64,000 nt of DNA from Evansella vedderi (GCF_030813435.1 NZ_JAUSUG010000001.1:1-64000), one strand, 5' to 3'. Positions 8,470-17,081 are shown, counted from the first letter of the stretch. A program made the numbers and translations. The notes: generated from the letters alone by a model not told the origin.

Positions 8470-9285
8470 ATGAAAGTGTTTATTTCTGCAGATATGGAAG
8501 GGGTAGCCGGTGTTGTTCACCAGGAGCACACAGGAAGGGACGGAAGAGAACATGACCGGGCCAGAAGACTCATGACAGAAGAAGTGAACGCTGCTGTGGA
8601 AGGTGCACTGGAAGCTGGGGCAACAGAAATTCTCGTCAATGACTCCCACGGCACCATGAGAAACCTTATTCCCGAGCTTTTACATTCGGAAGCGGAGTAC
8701 ATCATCGGCTCGCCGAAGCTCCTAGCCATGATGCAGGGGGTGGATGAAAGCTTTGACGCGGCAATACTCCTAGGTCACCATGCAAGAATGGGCCAGCCTG
8801 GGATTTTAAATCATTCCTTCAGCGGCAGAGTAGTCCGGAACATTAAGATCAATGGTGTAGATTACGGAGAGATTGGCATCAATGCTGCCATCGCCGGAGC
8901 CTTTGATGTACCAACGATTCTTGTGACAGGGTGCCAGTACGCAGGTGCAGAGGCAGCGGAGCTTATTCCTTCTATTGAAACAGCTATTGTGAAAAAAACA
9001 GTAAACCGCATCACAGCCCAGAACCTATCCCCAGCAAAATCACAGGCTCTCATTAAGGGAAGGGTCATCTCTGCCTTAGAAAAACGAGGAGAAATAAAGC
9101 CATTTAAGATAGAGGGGCCTTACACAGTAGAATTAAGCTACGTTCACGCAGGCTTTGCCGATGCAGCAGAAGTACTGCCTATCGTAGAAAAAATAAGTCC
9201 AGACACCCATCGTTTCCAGTCCGATGATTTTATCACCACCTTCCGTTACATAAGAAGTCTCATCAGCCTAGCATCATCTATTTAA
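8470..9285 (+). CDS. dppA: D-aminopeptidase, M55 family (DppA-like)
   Basis: A 271-residue cytoplasmic zinc aminopeptidase that releases N-terminal D-amino acids from peptides. Family metal ligands can be seen as Asp8, Glu10 (SADMEG), His60 (NDSHG), His104 (LLGHHA) and Glu134, with the proposed nucleophile His115. The start follows GGGGGAG. In B. subtilis dppA heads a dipeptide ABC transporter operon, but here no dppBCDE genes follow and a terminator comes next, so the enzyme stands alone. Confidence 0.92.
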   Translation: MKVFISADMEGVAGVVHQEHTGRDGREHDRARRLMTEEVNAAVEGALEAGATEILVNDSHGTMRNLIPELLHSEAEYIIGSPKLLAMMQGVDESFDAAILLGHHARMGQPGILNHSFSGRVVRNIKINGVDYGEIGINAAIAGAFDVPTILVTGCQYAGAEAAELIPSIETAIVKKTVNRITAQNLSPAKSQALIKGRVISALEKRGEIKPFKIEGPYTVELSYVHAGFADAAEVLPIVEKISPDTHRFQSDDFITTFRYIRSLISLASSI

Positions 9286-9297
9286 TAGTTAAACGCA

Positions 9298-9332
9298 GTA
9301 GCAGGTCCTAAGCAAGGTCCTGCTACCTATTT
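9298..9332 (+). terminator. rho-independent terminator after dppA
   Basis: Arms GTAGCAGG (9298-9305) and CCTGCTAC (9319-9326) form a stem followed by CTATTT. It is the end of the single-gene dppA unit. Confidence 0.75.
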
Positions 9333-9397
9333 ACAACGAATTGTTTGAAAATTAAAATAGGAATAATCTAACAATTTTATAAAAGGTGGTATGGGTG

Positions 9398-9856
9398 ATG
9401 GGGAGTATTTGGCAAACAGACAATGATTACGAGAGGTTACAAGATTTAACGGATGAAATAGTCGAGAAGGCTGAGGAAAAATTAAAGGTAAAATTGCCGA
9501 AAACCTACATAAATATTCTTAAAGAGCAAAATGGGGGCTACATCAATTATAATTCTCACCCTTGCAGTGAACCTAACTCTTGGGCAGAGGATCATGTGCA
9601 TATTGATCATTTTTTTGGAATCGGTGATTTAGCAGGGAACGAGGGGATTTTACAAAGTCCCTATTTAATTAAAGAATGGGATTTACCGGAAAACATCGTC
9701 CTAATCTCTGGAGACGGACACACATGGATTGCCCTTGATTACAGAAATAAAAAAGAAGATCCTCCAGTAATCTATGTGGATCCAGATGTTGCAGGAATCA
9801 TTCCATTAGCACCAAACTTTGAAACATTTTTAAAAGGACTAACCTACTGGCAGTGA
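9398..9856 (+). CDS. SMI1/KNR4 (SUKH) family protein
   Basis: A 152-residue cytoplasmic protein with SUKH-1 family signs: an LPKTYINILKEQNGG segment near the N-terminus, a GIGDL turn, and LISGDGHTWIALDY near residue 110. SUKH proteins often act as immunity proteins against contact-dependent toxins, but solitary housekeeping members exist and no toxin gene is adjacent. The ATG at 9398 follows AAAAGGTGG by 8 bases; a GTG at 9386 inside that site is rejected. Confidence 0.82.
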   Translation: MGSIWQTDNDYERLQDLTDEIVEKAEEKLKVKLPKTYINILKEQNGGYINYNSHPCSEPNSWAEDHVHIDHFFGIGDLAGNEGILQSPYLIKEWDLPENIVLISGDGHTWIALDYRNKKEDPPVIYVDPDVAGIIPLAPNFETFLKGLTYWQ

Positions 9857-9865
9857 AATGATGAA

Positions 9866-9996
9866 GAGGCTGGGACAAAAGCGTTTTGTCAATGAGAATT
9901 CCGAACGAAGCATATAAATCGCTTCGGAAATATACTTCGCTACGATAATACATTGTTTGTATTTTTATCTAAAGACTTTAGTTATGTCCCAGGTTC
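9866..9996. repeat. GAGGCTGGGACAAAA element, copy 2
   Basis: About 130 bp, beginning GAGGCTGGGACAAAA and ending in a decayed TTATGTCCCAG arm. It keeps the central CTTCGGAAATATACTTCGCT block and lies directly after the SUKH gene, where it may terminate transcription. Confidence 0.85.
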
Positions 9997-10030
9997 TTTT
10001 TTCATACAAAAAAAGAGGGGATGAAGGGGA

Positions 10031-10204
10031 ATGTTAGAAATTATATTGCCACCGCTAGTTTTGTTCATTTTAGTACTAGTGATCGCTTCTTTTATCATTA
10101 AAGCCCAAGGTTTCAGCAAATTAACAAAGATACTAATTGTTGGATTAATGATTATAGCCTACTTCGTAGTTATAGGAATTGCTGGTTTTCACCAAGGGGT
10201 CTAG
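10031..10204 (+). CDS. small two-TM membrane protein
   Basis: A 57-residue protein made of two hydrophobic helices joined by a short Lys-containing loop. The ATG follows AAGGGGA closely. It is not recognised as a named family, and there is no operon partner apart from the remnant downstream. Confidence 0.55.
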   Translation: MLEIILPPLVLFILVLVIASFIIKAQGFSKLTKILIVGLMIIAYFVVIGIAGFHQGV

Positions 10205-10255
10205 GGGGAAGTTTATGTCAGTTGTTGGTGAGGGAAAAATGAAGGAGTGTTGTTG

Positions 10256-10372
10256 GTGGAAATAAGGATGCTAGGCCCGAAGGATGCGGCTGTTTATAAG
10301 AAGCTAAGATTAGAGGCACTGAAAGTAGGCGGAATATATTATGACGAAGACCTCATGGTATTCACGCTGTAA
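10256..10372 (+). pseudogene. internally deleted GNAT acetyltransferase remnant
   Basis: The 38-codon frame reads MEIRMLGPKDAAVYKKLRLE at its N-terminus, typical of GNAT acetyltransferases, then passes directly into YYDEDLMVFTL, typical of the C-terminal end of the same family. About 100 residues of the acetyl-CoA binding core are missing, so an internal in-frame deletion is inferred. AAGGAG lies 9 bases before the GTG. The fragment cannot be an active enzyme. Confidence 0.65.
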
Positions 10373-10510
10373 AATGCAGCGCCAATGGAGCTTTTTGGAG
10401 CCTGAATCCAAATTGCGAACACTATAAAGGTCACTATGAGACCAAATTCTTAGCTACTCTAGTAAACTTCTTCGTACTAAATAGTATTACTATGATTAAG
10501 GAGGCTCCTA

Positions 10511-10930
10511 ATGAATTCAAAACTAAAATTCATTACTATTCTCTGCTGCAGTTTCTTAATCATCTCCATGAGTTTAATAGGTCTCCGCTCCTATCATTTT
10601 ACTAAGCTCACAGACTCAAGCATTATGGCTAAGTCTCACCTGGAAGAGATGGGTTTCTTTGTCCTTTATTACAGTGGTAATTATGGTCCTTATTCTTTAA
10701 CGGAAATCTCCATTCACGAAAAGCCCCATAGTGATATTTTAGCAGTTCAAGATCAGCCAGCAGACGCTTTCCTAGGAAGGGAACTGCATCACAAGTTTTT
10801 CTTTGTTGCCAATCATCCGCTGAATAGATTGGGGCATACACATGTATCTGTTATTATGGATGGGAAGGAAATAATTGGTGGTTTTTCTACGAAAAAAGGG
10901 ATGACCTATTCTTTGAATCGAGGAAACTAA
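10511..10930 (+). CDS. membrane-anchored hypothetical protein
   Basis: A 139-residue protein with one N-terminal hydrophobic segment (about residues 7-27) and a mixed extracellular domain. There is no lipobox cysteine in the right place. TAAGGAGG lies just upstream. No family recognised. The next 300 bases (10931-11233) hold nothing clear beyond a possible decayed TTGTCCCAGC repeat end. Confidence 0.65.
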   Translation: MNSKLKFITILCCSFLIISMSLIGLRSYHFTKLTDSSIMAKSHLEEMGFFVLYYSGNYGPYSLTEISIHEKPHSDILAVQDQPADAFLGRELHHKFFFVANHPLNRLGHTHVSVIMDGKEIIGGFSTKKGMTYSLNRGN

Positions 10931-11233
10931 ATGTGGGAGTGGAATGGATACATAGGAATGAATTGTCAGAGTACAGACTTTGTCCCAGCGAGCAAATAAA
11001 GTACATAGGTCAAAAAAGCAATTCTACCATTTATTTAGGAGATGTTAACTGACCACTGCCCCAGATTAGTTTTCCAAAAGCGTAGAATGACAATTTATGT
11101 AACGATGAACAGGGCAGGGGAAAAACACTATACATATATGGTATAATGCATCTATCTTATACTTCATCCCGCAGTCGGTTTATATCGGTTGCGGGTTTCC
11201 TGTAACATCATTTCTAGAAAGGAGTTCTACCAA

Positions 11234-11413
11234 ATGATGAATAAATTGTTTTATGTAATATACGCTATTATTCTAGCCCTTGTGGCCATTGCTACTGGTG
11301 AAATTGTTACCTTTGTATTACTGGGACTCATCTTAATGAGCCTGAATACAATCCTTGCTGTTCTTAAGGAAATTCGGGATGAATTAAGGAAACAGCGGGA
11401 AAACAAACAATAA
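11234..11413 (+). CDS. small two-TM membrane protein upstream of signal peptidase
   Basis: A 59-residue protein with two hydrophobic helices and a charged C-terminal tail (KEIRDELRKQ). The ATG at 11234 is chosen because AAAGGAG lies about 9 bases upstream. It lies 33 bases before the signal peptidase gene and is probably co-transcribed. Function unknown. Confidence 0.65.
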   Translation: MMNKLFYVIYAIILALVAIATGEIVTFVLLGLILMSLNTILAVLKEIRDELRKQRENKQ

Positions 11414-11446
11414 TACTTAATTTTTTCAACTGGAGGCTAGTACAGA

Positions 11447-12067
11447 GTGTTTAAATTAATATCCGAGTTTTTTAGTCTAATAGAAGCGATTATTATCGCC
11501 CTTGTTTTGGCAGTGTTAATTTCTATTTTTGTCATTCAACCTTACAAGGTAGATGGAAGATCCATGGAACCAACCTTAGAAGGCTACAACCAGGAAACGG
11601 AACAGGGGGGCGACCACGTTCTTGTTTTTAAAACACCATTTTTATTGGGGGGGACTCCAGAATTCGGTGATATTGTCGTCGTGGACAGTCGGGTCAGAAA
11701 TGGCAGGGGATGGATGGACATCATTCTTGAAAGTCCAATTGTACAATTTCTAGACTTGGCAGGTAACAACGAGGCGACCCATAATTGGATCAAGCGGGTG
11801 ATTGGAGAGCCCGGTGATGTTTTAGAGGTGAAAAATGGGGTGCTGCATCGCAACGGCACTGCCCTAGAAGAAGAGTACATTAAGGAACAAATTAAGGAAG
11901 ATTTCCCACCATTTACTGTACCTGAAGACGCCGTTTTTGTCATGGGGGATAATCGGAACGGCAGCACCGACAGCCGGGATGTGGGACCTATCCCAATCGA
12001 CAACGTTATTGGCAAAGTCATCCTCAGATACTACCCATTTGATAGAATAGAAAACTTCTTGTTTTAA
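11447..12067 (+). CDS. sipS: type I signal peptidase
   Basis: A 206-residue membrane-bound peptidase that cleaves signal peptides from exported proteins. One N-terminal transmembrane helix (about 11-30) precedes the catalytic domain. Ser39 in DGRSMEPTL and Lys116 in WIKRVIG form the catalytic dyad, and box E (GDNRNGSTDSRD) is intact. The insertion around residues 45-110 is longer than in SipS of B. subtilis. GTG start 10 bases after TGGAGG. Bacilli usually carry several paralogues, so the exact sip name is uncertain. Confidence 0.92.
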   Translation: MFKLISEFFSLIEAIIIALVLAVLISIFVIQPYKVDGRSMEPTLEGYNQETEQGGDHVLVFKTPFLLGGTPEFGDIVVVDSRVRNGRGWMDIILESPIVQFLDLAGNNEATHNWIKRVIGEPGDVLEVKNGVLHRNGTALEEEYIKEQIKEDFPPFTVPEDAVFVMGDNRNGSTDSRDVGPIPIDNVIGKVILRYYPFDRIENFLF

Positions 12068-12084
12068 TGGAGGGCGGTGTGTTA

Positions 12085-12501
12085 ATGGCAAATGCAATGA
12101 CTATTCATTATACGACTAAGCCGCCTGTAGATTTTCTACAACTGCTCCGGATATATGAATTGTTAGGCTGGAATTCACTGGGGTTAACCGTAAATGAGCT
12201 GGCGAAAATGTGCACTCAAAGCTGGTACGCCATCTACGCCTATGACGAAGAACAACTGGTTGGAATGGGACGAATTATCTCAGATGGTGTTATAACTGGA
12301 ATTATTTGTGGAGTCTGTGTACTCCCAAGCTACCAGTCTAGTGGGATAGGTAAGGCCCTTATGGAAAAAATGATTGATCACTGTGAAACAAACAGAGTGA
12401 TCCCCCAACTTATGTGTGTAGAAAGTTTAGAACCCTATTATGAAAAACTAGGTTTTAAGAAATTCTCTATTGGTATGACAAAAAATAAGTCATTAGGTTA
12501 G
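12085..12501 (+). CDS. GNAT-family N-acetyltransferase
   Basis: A 138-residue GNAT enzyme. The acetyl-CoA binding motif shows as CVLPSYQSSGIGKALM, with the family's C-terminal YYEKLGFKKF segment. The ATG at 12085 follows GGAGGGCGG by about 7 bases; an ATG at 12067 overlaps that site. Substrate unknown. It lies 17 bases after sipS and may be co-transcribed. Confidence 0.82.
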   Translation: MANAMTIHYTTKPPVDFLQLLRIYELLGWNSLGLTVNELAKMCTQSWYAIYAYDEEQLVGMGRIISDGVITGIICGVCVLPSYQSSGIGKALMEKMIDHCETNRVIPQLMCVESLEPYYEKLGFKKFSIGMTKNKSLG

Positions 12502-12570
12502 TAACGAGGACGGTTGGCGGGTTCGCAGAAATTTTGCAGGAACAATCCAATTAGTTTTGAAACAAAAAAT

Positions 12571-12708
12571 GAGGGTGGGACAAAAGTGTTTTGTCAATGA
12601 GATTTCCGAACGAAGCATATAAATCGCTTCGGAAATATACTTCCCTTTCCGCGGGCGGCTGGTGAGCCCCCTCGTGCTTACGCATGTGTGGTCTCACCCA
12701 GCCTCTTC
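12571..12708. repeat. GAGGCTGGGACAAAA element, copy 3 (variant right end)
   Basis: It begins GAGGGTGGGACAAAAG and keeps the CTTCGGAAATATACTTCCCT block, then switches into a GC-rich module (TTCCGCGGGCGGCTGGTGAG to GTCTCACC) and ends CCCAGCCTC. The same GC-rich module lies inside copy 5 at 49826 and at the end of copy 7 at 60040, so this copy is a nested, right-truncated form. Confidence 0.82.
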
Positions 12709-12715
12709 TCCTCAT

Positions 12716-13099
12716 TTAAAACAGCATCATCACTGCCCCAATAATCGTTAAGGCAATGAAATGATACCCGATGGCAATGAAGTATAAAATTACTTGGTTT
12801 TTGCTAGCTGAGCCTAATCCAAAAATGAAATCCTTTGCGTAGGCGAGGGCGATGATAATCCCTACAGCTCCCCCAACCATTAATCCATCAAATACAGTCT
12901 CCGCTTGGGAGATGAGCAGTATCCCATACAGTAAAATAACTGTAAATATAGTGACTAATGACAGCAACCCGTAATTTGGCTGCTTCGGATCCTTGATGTT
13001 CAATATTTCCACCCAGCGATTCCCGAATAGCATCGGAGAATAATAAAGCATCCCAATAGCCATGTATAAAATGACCCCAGTTATAATAGCGAATAACAT
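12716..13099 (-). CDS. DUF1761 family membrane protein
   Basis: A 127-residue protein with four predicted membrane helices. The N-terminal GMLYYSPMLFGNRWV segment is typical of DUF1761. The ATG at 13099 has AAAGGTGG 8 bases upstream, so a longer frame to 13135 is rejected. Biochemical role of the family unknown. Confidence 0.78.
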   Translation of the reverse strand: MLFAIITGVILYMAIGMLYYSPMLFGNRWVEILNIKDPKQPNYGLLSLVTIFTVILLYGILLISQAETVFDGLMVGGAVGIIIALAYAKDFIFGLGSASKNQVILYFIAIGYHFIALTIIGAVMMLF

Positions 13100-13246
13100 C
13101 GAATTTTTCCACCTTTCTTCTATGAAAACCTCCAACTTATAATATCACCTAATAGACATTTTGTCCTTAATGCTTTTTCTTTTATACATTTAATATTTTG
13201 AAATGATAGAATAGTCTTTGGAAATGGAAATTTAAGGGGGATGGAA

Positions 13247-13639
13247 ATGGAGATTACGAATGAAATTTACATAATAATATATTGCATCTTGCTTCTTTGG
13301 ATCAATATTAGCTACTTATTAGATTATAAAAATATAAAAAAGGCCCTGGAAGACATCTCAACAGATGAGGAATTGGAGATCGATCCTGACCACCTTTCCT
13401 TCCTGTTATTTAATTTATTATTTCGTTTTCTAAGAAGCTGGTTGTTTTATATTTTAGCTATTTTAATTACAGGGAATATCGTTGTCATTATCATCTCAGC
13501 GATTCTCTTTGTGGTAGATTTGTACCAAGCTTTATTCCAGTACAGCTTAGCCCATGTGAAAAAATCAAAGCTGAAGCTATATCACACCATTGCAGATACT
13601 ATTTTCATAGTATCATTTCTTATTTACTACCTCTTATAA
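13247..13639 (+). CDS. hypothetical multi-TM membrane protein
   Basis: A 130-residue protein with about four hydrophobic segments separated by an acidic loop (DISTDEELEIDPDH). Two ATGs compete: 13241 directly abuts the AAGGGGG site, while 13247 has 6 bases of spacing and is preferred. No family recognised. Confidence 0.62.
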   Translation: MEITNEIYIIIYCILLLWINISYLLDYKNIKKALEDISTDEELEIDPDHLSFLLFNLLFRFLRSWLFYILAILITGNIVVIIISAILFVVDLYQALFQYSLAHVKKSKLKLYHTIADTIFIVSFLIYYLL

Positions 13640-13715
13640 AAATAAAGTGCGACGTTTTTCGGCGTATCCGTCTAAATATTGAATGACAACCCAATGGAAC
13701 GGAGGTGCGTGAGTT

Positions 13716-13862
13716 TTGCCCAATCCCAATGCTAAAAAAGCAAAGGTAACAGAATGGTATAGGGAACACAGTTATGCCTTTTTCAAATTCATCCTCCTAA
13801 CGGTGTAGGATTTTCAGCAGGCGGAAGATCTTACCCACGAAACCTTCGTAAAGGCAACTGAT
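13716..13862 (+). pseudogene. ECF sigma factor region-2 remnant
   Basis: Reading from a TTG after GGAGG gives an ECF sigma region 2 start, TEWYREHSYAFFKFILL, then a TAG stop at 13806-13808, then DFQQAEDLTHETFVKA, the conserved core-binding end of region 2. After that the match is lost at the junction with the next fragment. The internal stop and missing region 4 make this a dead sigma factor gene. Confidence 0.7.
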
Positions 13863-14124
13863 GGAGAATGGGGAGGAAATTGGCACAATAGATGGTCCCT
13901 TAAGGATAGTTGGTATAAATGAAAAGGGTGAAGAACATAAGGTGTTAGTACAGGGTTCCGGATTATCGAATGTACAAAAGGTTTGGGAATATCATGCTGT
14001 TATACAGTCCCAATTCCCCTCATCAATGGAATTCCCAGCACCAGGTCTGTGGAAGCTGGAGGTTTATCTAGCAGAGGAATTATTCGGAGAAATTGTCGTA
14101 GAACTGATAGAAGGTAATGAGTAG
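13861..14124 (+). pseudogene. C-terminal fragment of a DUF4871-like secreted protein
   Basis: An 87-codon frame with no signal peptide. Its second half (SSMEFPAPGLWKLEVYLAEE, ending GEIVVELIEG) resembles the C-terminal domain of DUF4871-type lipoproteins, which normally have about 100 more N-terminal residues. It starts exactly where the sigma factor remnant ends, which suggests a deletion joined two genes. It could be translated from ATG 13861 but lacks export signals. Confidence 0.5.
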
Positions 14125-14305
14125 GAATAGGGTATCCCAAAAGGGGGGAGTTCCACTTTTGGGATACATTGTGACGTCTTTTTGTGTCGAGATACTACTA
14201 ATTTGTGGTTTTCCCTTGTTCTTTTGTCGAAGTTATTTAATAATGCGAAATTTTGTTCTATTATTGATTTATGTTTTTAATAGTTGGGGGGGATTAAGAG
14301 AGGCG

Positions 14306-14461
14306 ATGCTGCTAGAGGAAATTACGAGAAAACAAGAGGAACTAGTTCAGACGGTTTATATGCATGGTTTGGATTCAAAGATAACAATTCAATGTAGCCA
14401 AGATTTGGACGAGCTTATTATTGAATACCAAAGCTCCTTATTAAAAGTAGCGGCATGCTAG
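14306..14461 (+). CDS. Spo0E-like aspartyl-phosphate phosphatase
   Basis: A 51-residue protein of the Spo0E/YnzD/YisI family, which dephosphorylates Spo0A-P and restrains sporulation. The helical hairpin and the conserved SQDLDELIIEY motif (SQELD in the family) can be seen. The ATG at 14306 gives the usual family length; a longer frame from 14117 adds a hydrophobic stretch that is probably not translated. It is the only intact-looking gene in a cluster of remnants. Confidence 0.8.
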   Translation: MLLEEITRKQEELVQTVYMHGLDSKITIQCSQDLDELIIEYQSSLLKVAAC

Positions 14462-14518
14462 ATGCCATATCGCTAATTTGGAGAACAGTAAGATTACATA
14501 CATAGATAACACAGTAGC

Positions 14519-14640
14519 TTAATTCACTTCCACAATCCCTCGCTTATTTAAGAAAGGGATTTTATTTATTCCTAATAATTGCAACTTTTCCCATCCTTTG
14601 GAAATAGTTTCTGTAAGGGGGCTGGTGTGATGGTTTTGTA
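14519..14640 (-). pseudogene. possible C-terminal fragment of an unknown gene
   Basis: The minus frame ends with SKGWEKLQLLGINKIPFLNK, which reads like a real protein C-terminus, but similarity to coding seems to stop near 14640 where a plus-strand fragment begins. No start or ribosome site. Weak call, based on composition only. Confidence 0.25.
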
Positions 14641-14656
14641 AAAAATAGATTTCGAT

Positions 14657-14872
14657 GTGCATTCGTTCCTGCAGCTGTTGCAAGACGGTGAAGAACAAAG
14701 GAACTTTCAGCCAGACTGGGGTCAAGGCGACTACTATGAAATGGTCTTCTATACAGGAGAGGCCATTGCCTATAAATACAGCTTACAATACGACGGCATT
14801 ACCCACTTCTGGCACCCATGGGAAACGGAAATTCTGTCAGATGAAATTGCGGATTTTTTGGAAGGTATTTAA
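14657..14872 (+). pseudogene. possible N-truncated fragment of an unknown gene
   Basis: The 71-codon frame (GTG start without a ribosome site; open back to 14642) encodes a soluble, aromatic-rich segment, with GDYYEMVFYTGEAIAYKYS and ITHFWHPWETEILSDE. It has the look of a real C-terminal domain, but no family was recognised and the 5' end seems to be lost. Confidence 0.4.
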
Positions 14873-14879
14873 GTGTATT

Positions 14880-14996
14880 GCGACAAGTTGAAAGTAGAAG
14901 TGATTAGAAGTGTCGGGAGAGCGTTAGAATCGCGACAAGTTGAAAGGAAAAGCAATACGAAGTGTCGGGAAAGCAGTTGAATCGCATCAAATTCGA
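14880..14996. repeat. 52-bp tandem repeat (two copies plus partial)
   Basis: GCGACAAGTTGAAAG recurs at 14880 and 14932, with a diverged third start (GCATCAAATTCGA) at 14984, giving a period of 52 bp. Each unit also has GAAGTGTCGGGA. A related sequence is at about 31640-31790. Not coding as far as seen. Confidence 0.7.
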
Positions 14997-15019
14997 CCAA
15001 AAATGTAGCATAATTAATT

Positions 15020-15058
15020 TTTTCGTTAAAAAAGAAGGGCTGCCCCAACTGGACAAGC
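15020..15058 (-). terminator. probable terminator after RDD gene
   Basis: On the minus strand GGGCTTGTCC and GGGGCAGCCC form an interrupted stem that is followed by TTCTTTTTT. It lies 16 bases past the RDD gene stop. Confidence 0.7.
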
Positions 15059-15073
15059 CCCTCATACTAAATA

Positions 15074-15493
15074 CTAATCATATTCTGGAGGATCGTAAGT
15101 TACATACGTACCTGCTATAAAATCATGAATGGCCCGATTATCTTCCCTTAATCCGACCATAAAGGCACTAACTATTAACCCAATTCCAAGTGTAACGGCA
15201 TAAACGAGACCGCCAACAATATCCCGTAACAGCATTGTACCAATCGTAACTTTTTCGCCGTCTATTCTTGCAATACGTATCCCAAGAGCCCTTTTTCCAA
15301 GTGTGTACCCGTACCAGACAACAGGTAAAATCAAGTAATATAAGAGAGCGAGAAGGTCAAGGGGAGAAGCATCCACGAAAATCTGCCCATAAACAATAAG
15401 TGAGATAACCCCTAATACTAAACTAATAAATATGCCATCCAAAATAGCGGCCCCGAGTCTAACCCAAAAACCCGCTGAATTCTGTGCTTCCAT
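15074..15493 (-). CDS. RDD-family membrane protein
   Basis: A 139-residue protein of the RDD family. The N-terminal GFWVRLGAAILDGIFI contains the conserved Arg-Asp pair, the YTLGKRALGIRIAR loop is present, and the final Asp lies in AIHDFIAGTYV. Three membrane segments. RDD proteins are small integral membrane proteins, some linked to ion exchange; the role here is unknown. Confidence 0.88.
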   Translation of the reverse strand: MEAQNSAGFWVRLGAAILDGIFISLVLGVISLIVYGQIFVDASPLDLLALLYYLILPVVWYGYTLGKRALGIRIARIDGEKVTIGTMLLRDIVGGLVYAVTLGIGLIVSAFMVGLREDNRAIHDFIAGTYVTYDPPEYD

Positions 15494-15533
15494 ATACGGA
15501 AATACACTCCTTTCAAATTTCCATTTATCCTAA

Positions 15534-15773
15534 TTACTTCACAAAGAAATCTAAAGCTAGTATAAAGAAAATAATAAAAGCTAACAGAATATAAGTATAC
15601 CCAGAAATCCTATTTTTTCCACGGAAGGCTTCATATATTCCCGATACTAACACAAGGGTGCCGAAAAATCCCATGATCAAAGGTGTCAATTCAGGCTTTT
15701 TTGAAAAAAGACTATAGCTAGCCATAACTACTATAATGCTTGATAAAATGACGATACTTCCTTTATAGACCAT
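15534..15773 (-). CDS. DUF3953-like small membrane protein
   Basis: A 79-residue protein with three hydrophobic helices; the layout and length fit the DUF3953 (YczI-like) family, though this is judged from memory of the family. It is upstream of the RDD gene on the same strand, with a 40-bp gap and a weak AGGAAAC ribosome site. Confidence 0.62.
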   Translation of the reverse strand: MVYKGSIVILSSIIVVMASYSLFSKKPELTPLIMGFFGTLVLVSGIYEAFRGKNRISGYTYILLAFIIFFILALDFFVK

Positions 15774-16025
15774 AGTTTCCTGTGAACCCCCCTTATGTAA
15801 ACTTGAATTTTTACTTCATCAACATTAATTATTTCGATTCCCTATATTATATTTTCAAAACCATTGAAAATGAATAAGAAGTTACACGCGGAAGCTTCTG
15901 TACAATATTTCCGTTTTTTTGTAAATTTTAATTTGCCCATTTTTAAATAAAATGTAAAACGAACTTTACAAAAAGTAAAACCAACTTTACAATATAATTG
16001 TCATATTATTCAGAGGGTGGTTCGT

Positions 16026-16241
16026 ATGCCGTTAAAAAATCGCGTGAAGGAATTAAGGGCGAAACACAACTTGACTCAAAGTGATCTTGCCCAAAAAACA
16101 AATGTAACGAGACAAACAATTGCAGCGCTGGAGAAGGGAAGTTATATACCATCCCTGCTCCTTGCCATGAACATTGCTAGCACGTTCCATTTGCCAATCG
16201 AAGAGATTTTCTTTTTCGAAAAAGAGGAGGAGAAGAAATAA
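16026..16241 (+). CDS. XRE-family small transcriptional regulator
   Basis: A 71-residue DNA-binding protein that is almost only the Cro/C1 helix-turn-helix (LTQSDLAQKTNVTRQTIAAL). The ATG at 16026 follows AGAGGGTGG. Its stop overlaps the next start (TAATG), so the two genes are coupled. Such stand-alone XRE proteins paired with a membrane protein are common in Bacilli and usually autoregulate; that regulation is inferred. Confidence 0.88.
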   Translation: MPLKNRVKELRAKHNLTQSDLAQKTNVTRQTIAALEKGSYIPSLLLAMNIASTFHLPIEEIFFFEKEEEKK

Positions 16242-16702
16242 TGGTTTTTCGTAATCTACTAATAACTGTTAGTTTTTTAATTTTATTTGGCTGGGGAATG
16301 TCATCTTTCTATAGTGCTTCCATGGATATTGTAGCGTATTTTCAAGATCCAGAAAGGACTTTGATGTTTGAATTAAATATTCTTCCTATTATTATTTTAG
16401 GTTTTTTAGGGGGAATAGTGTATTTCATTAATTTAAATAAAAAGAAGAATAAGCCTTGGGCGAAGTCTTTGCTGCTTCCCGACGAATTTGAGGAAAGTGA
16501 TGAACGGGAAAAACAAATCACTGCCCAAGCATGCAGAGCAGCGTATATCAGCATGTGGTATTCCTTCCCATTTATAACCGCGCTGCTGCTCTTCTATCCA
16601 TTCATCTACGAAACAGTCCCATACTATCCTATATTCGTATTTCTTCTATTTCCAATCACACAATCTATCACTTACCTTATATCTTGGAAGTGGAATTATT
16701 AG
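16241..16702 (+). CDS. membrane protein coupled to XRE regulator
   Basis: A 153-residue protein with two N-terminal and two C-terminal membrane helices. Between them is a charged loop with ESDEREKQITAQACRAAY, typical of the membrane partners of small XRE regulators (DUF2178-like). Its ATG overlaps the regulator's stop codon. It may act with, or sequester, the regulator; not shown by sequence. Confidence 0.75.
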   Translation: MVFRNLLITVSFLILFGWGMSSFYSASMDIVAYFQDPERTLMFELNILPIIILGFLGGIVYFINLNKKKNKPWAKSLLLPDEFEESDEREKQITAQACRAAYISMWYSFPFITALLLFYPFIYETVPYYPIFVFLLFPITQSITYLISWKWNY

Positions 16703-16778
16703 TAATGGAAGTTAGTATAACAAATAAATGCATGAGACGAAGATACGCCACACACACATCGATATAGTGGAAGAAATG

Positions 16779-16812
16779 GAGCGCCCAGTAAACGGACTGG
16801 ACGCTCTTATTT
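16779..16812 (+). terminator. terminator after XRE/membrane pair
   Basis: GAGCGCCCAGT (16779-16789) pairs with ACTGGACGCTC (16796-16806) with one mismatch and is followed by TTATTT. Confidence 0.75.
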
Positions 16813-16923
16813 AGGAGGAATTACATATTGGCCCAATTTTCTTTCACTGTAACTTCTACTATACAGTGATACTTCATAATATGTAAGAATTAGTAGATGG
16901 TGAAGCAAATTACCCTACTAAAT

Positions 16924-16956
16924 AACTAATTGGCGAAACCCCAATTAGTTTCTTTC
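16924..16956 (+). terminator. stem-loop, possible second terminator
   Basis: A perfect 10-bp stem, AACTAATTGG (16924-16933) and CCAATTAGTT (16941-16950), is followed by TCTTTC. It lies in the gene-free stretch 16703-17081, which holds nothing else recognisable. Confidence 0.55.
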
Positions 16957-17081
16957 ATCTACTAGCAATAATAAAAGGAAAATGTGTAGTGTAATAAAGG
17001 AAATGCCGTTATCGAGATCGTATTAATAAATATAACTTATAACGTATGATGAAAGATTTAGATGGGAATAAGGGGGCTTTC

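Noticed and set aside
9398-9856. SUKH protein as part of a toxin-immunity system
   Set aside because: No polymorphic toxin or secretion gene is adjacent, only an extragenic repeat and small membrane protein genes, so the immunity role cannot be supported.
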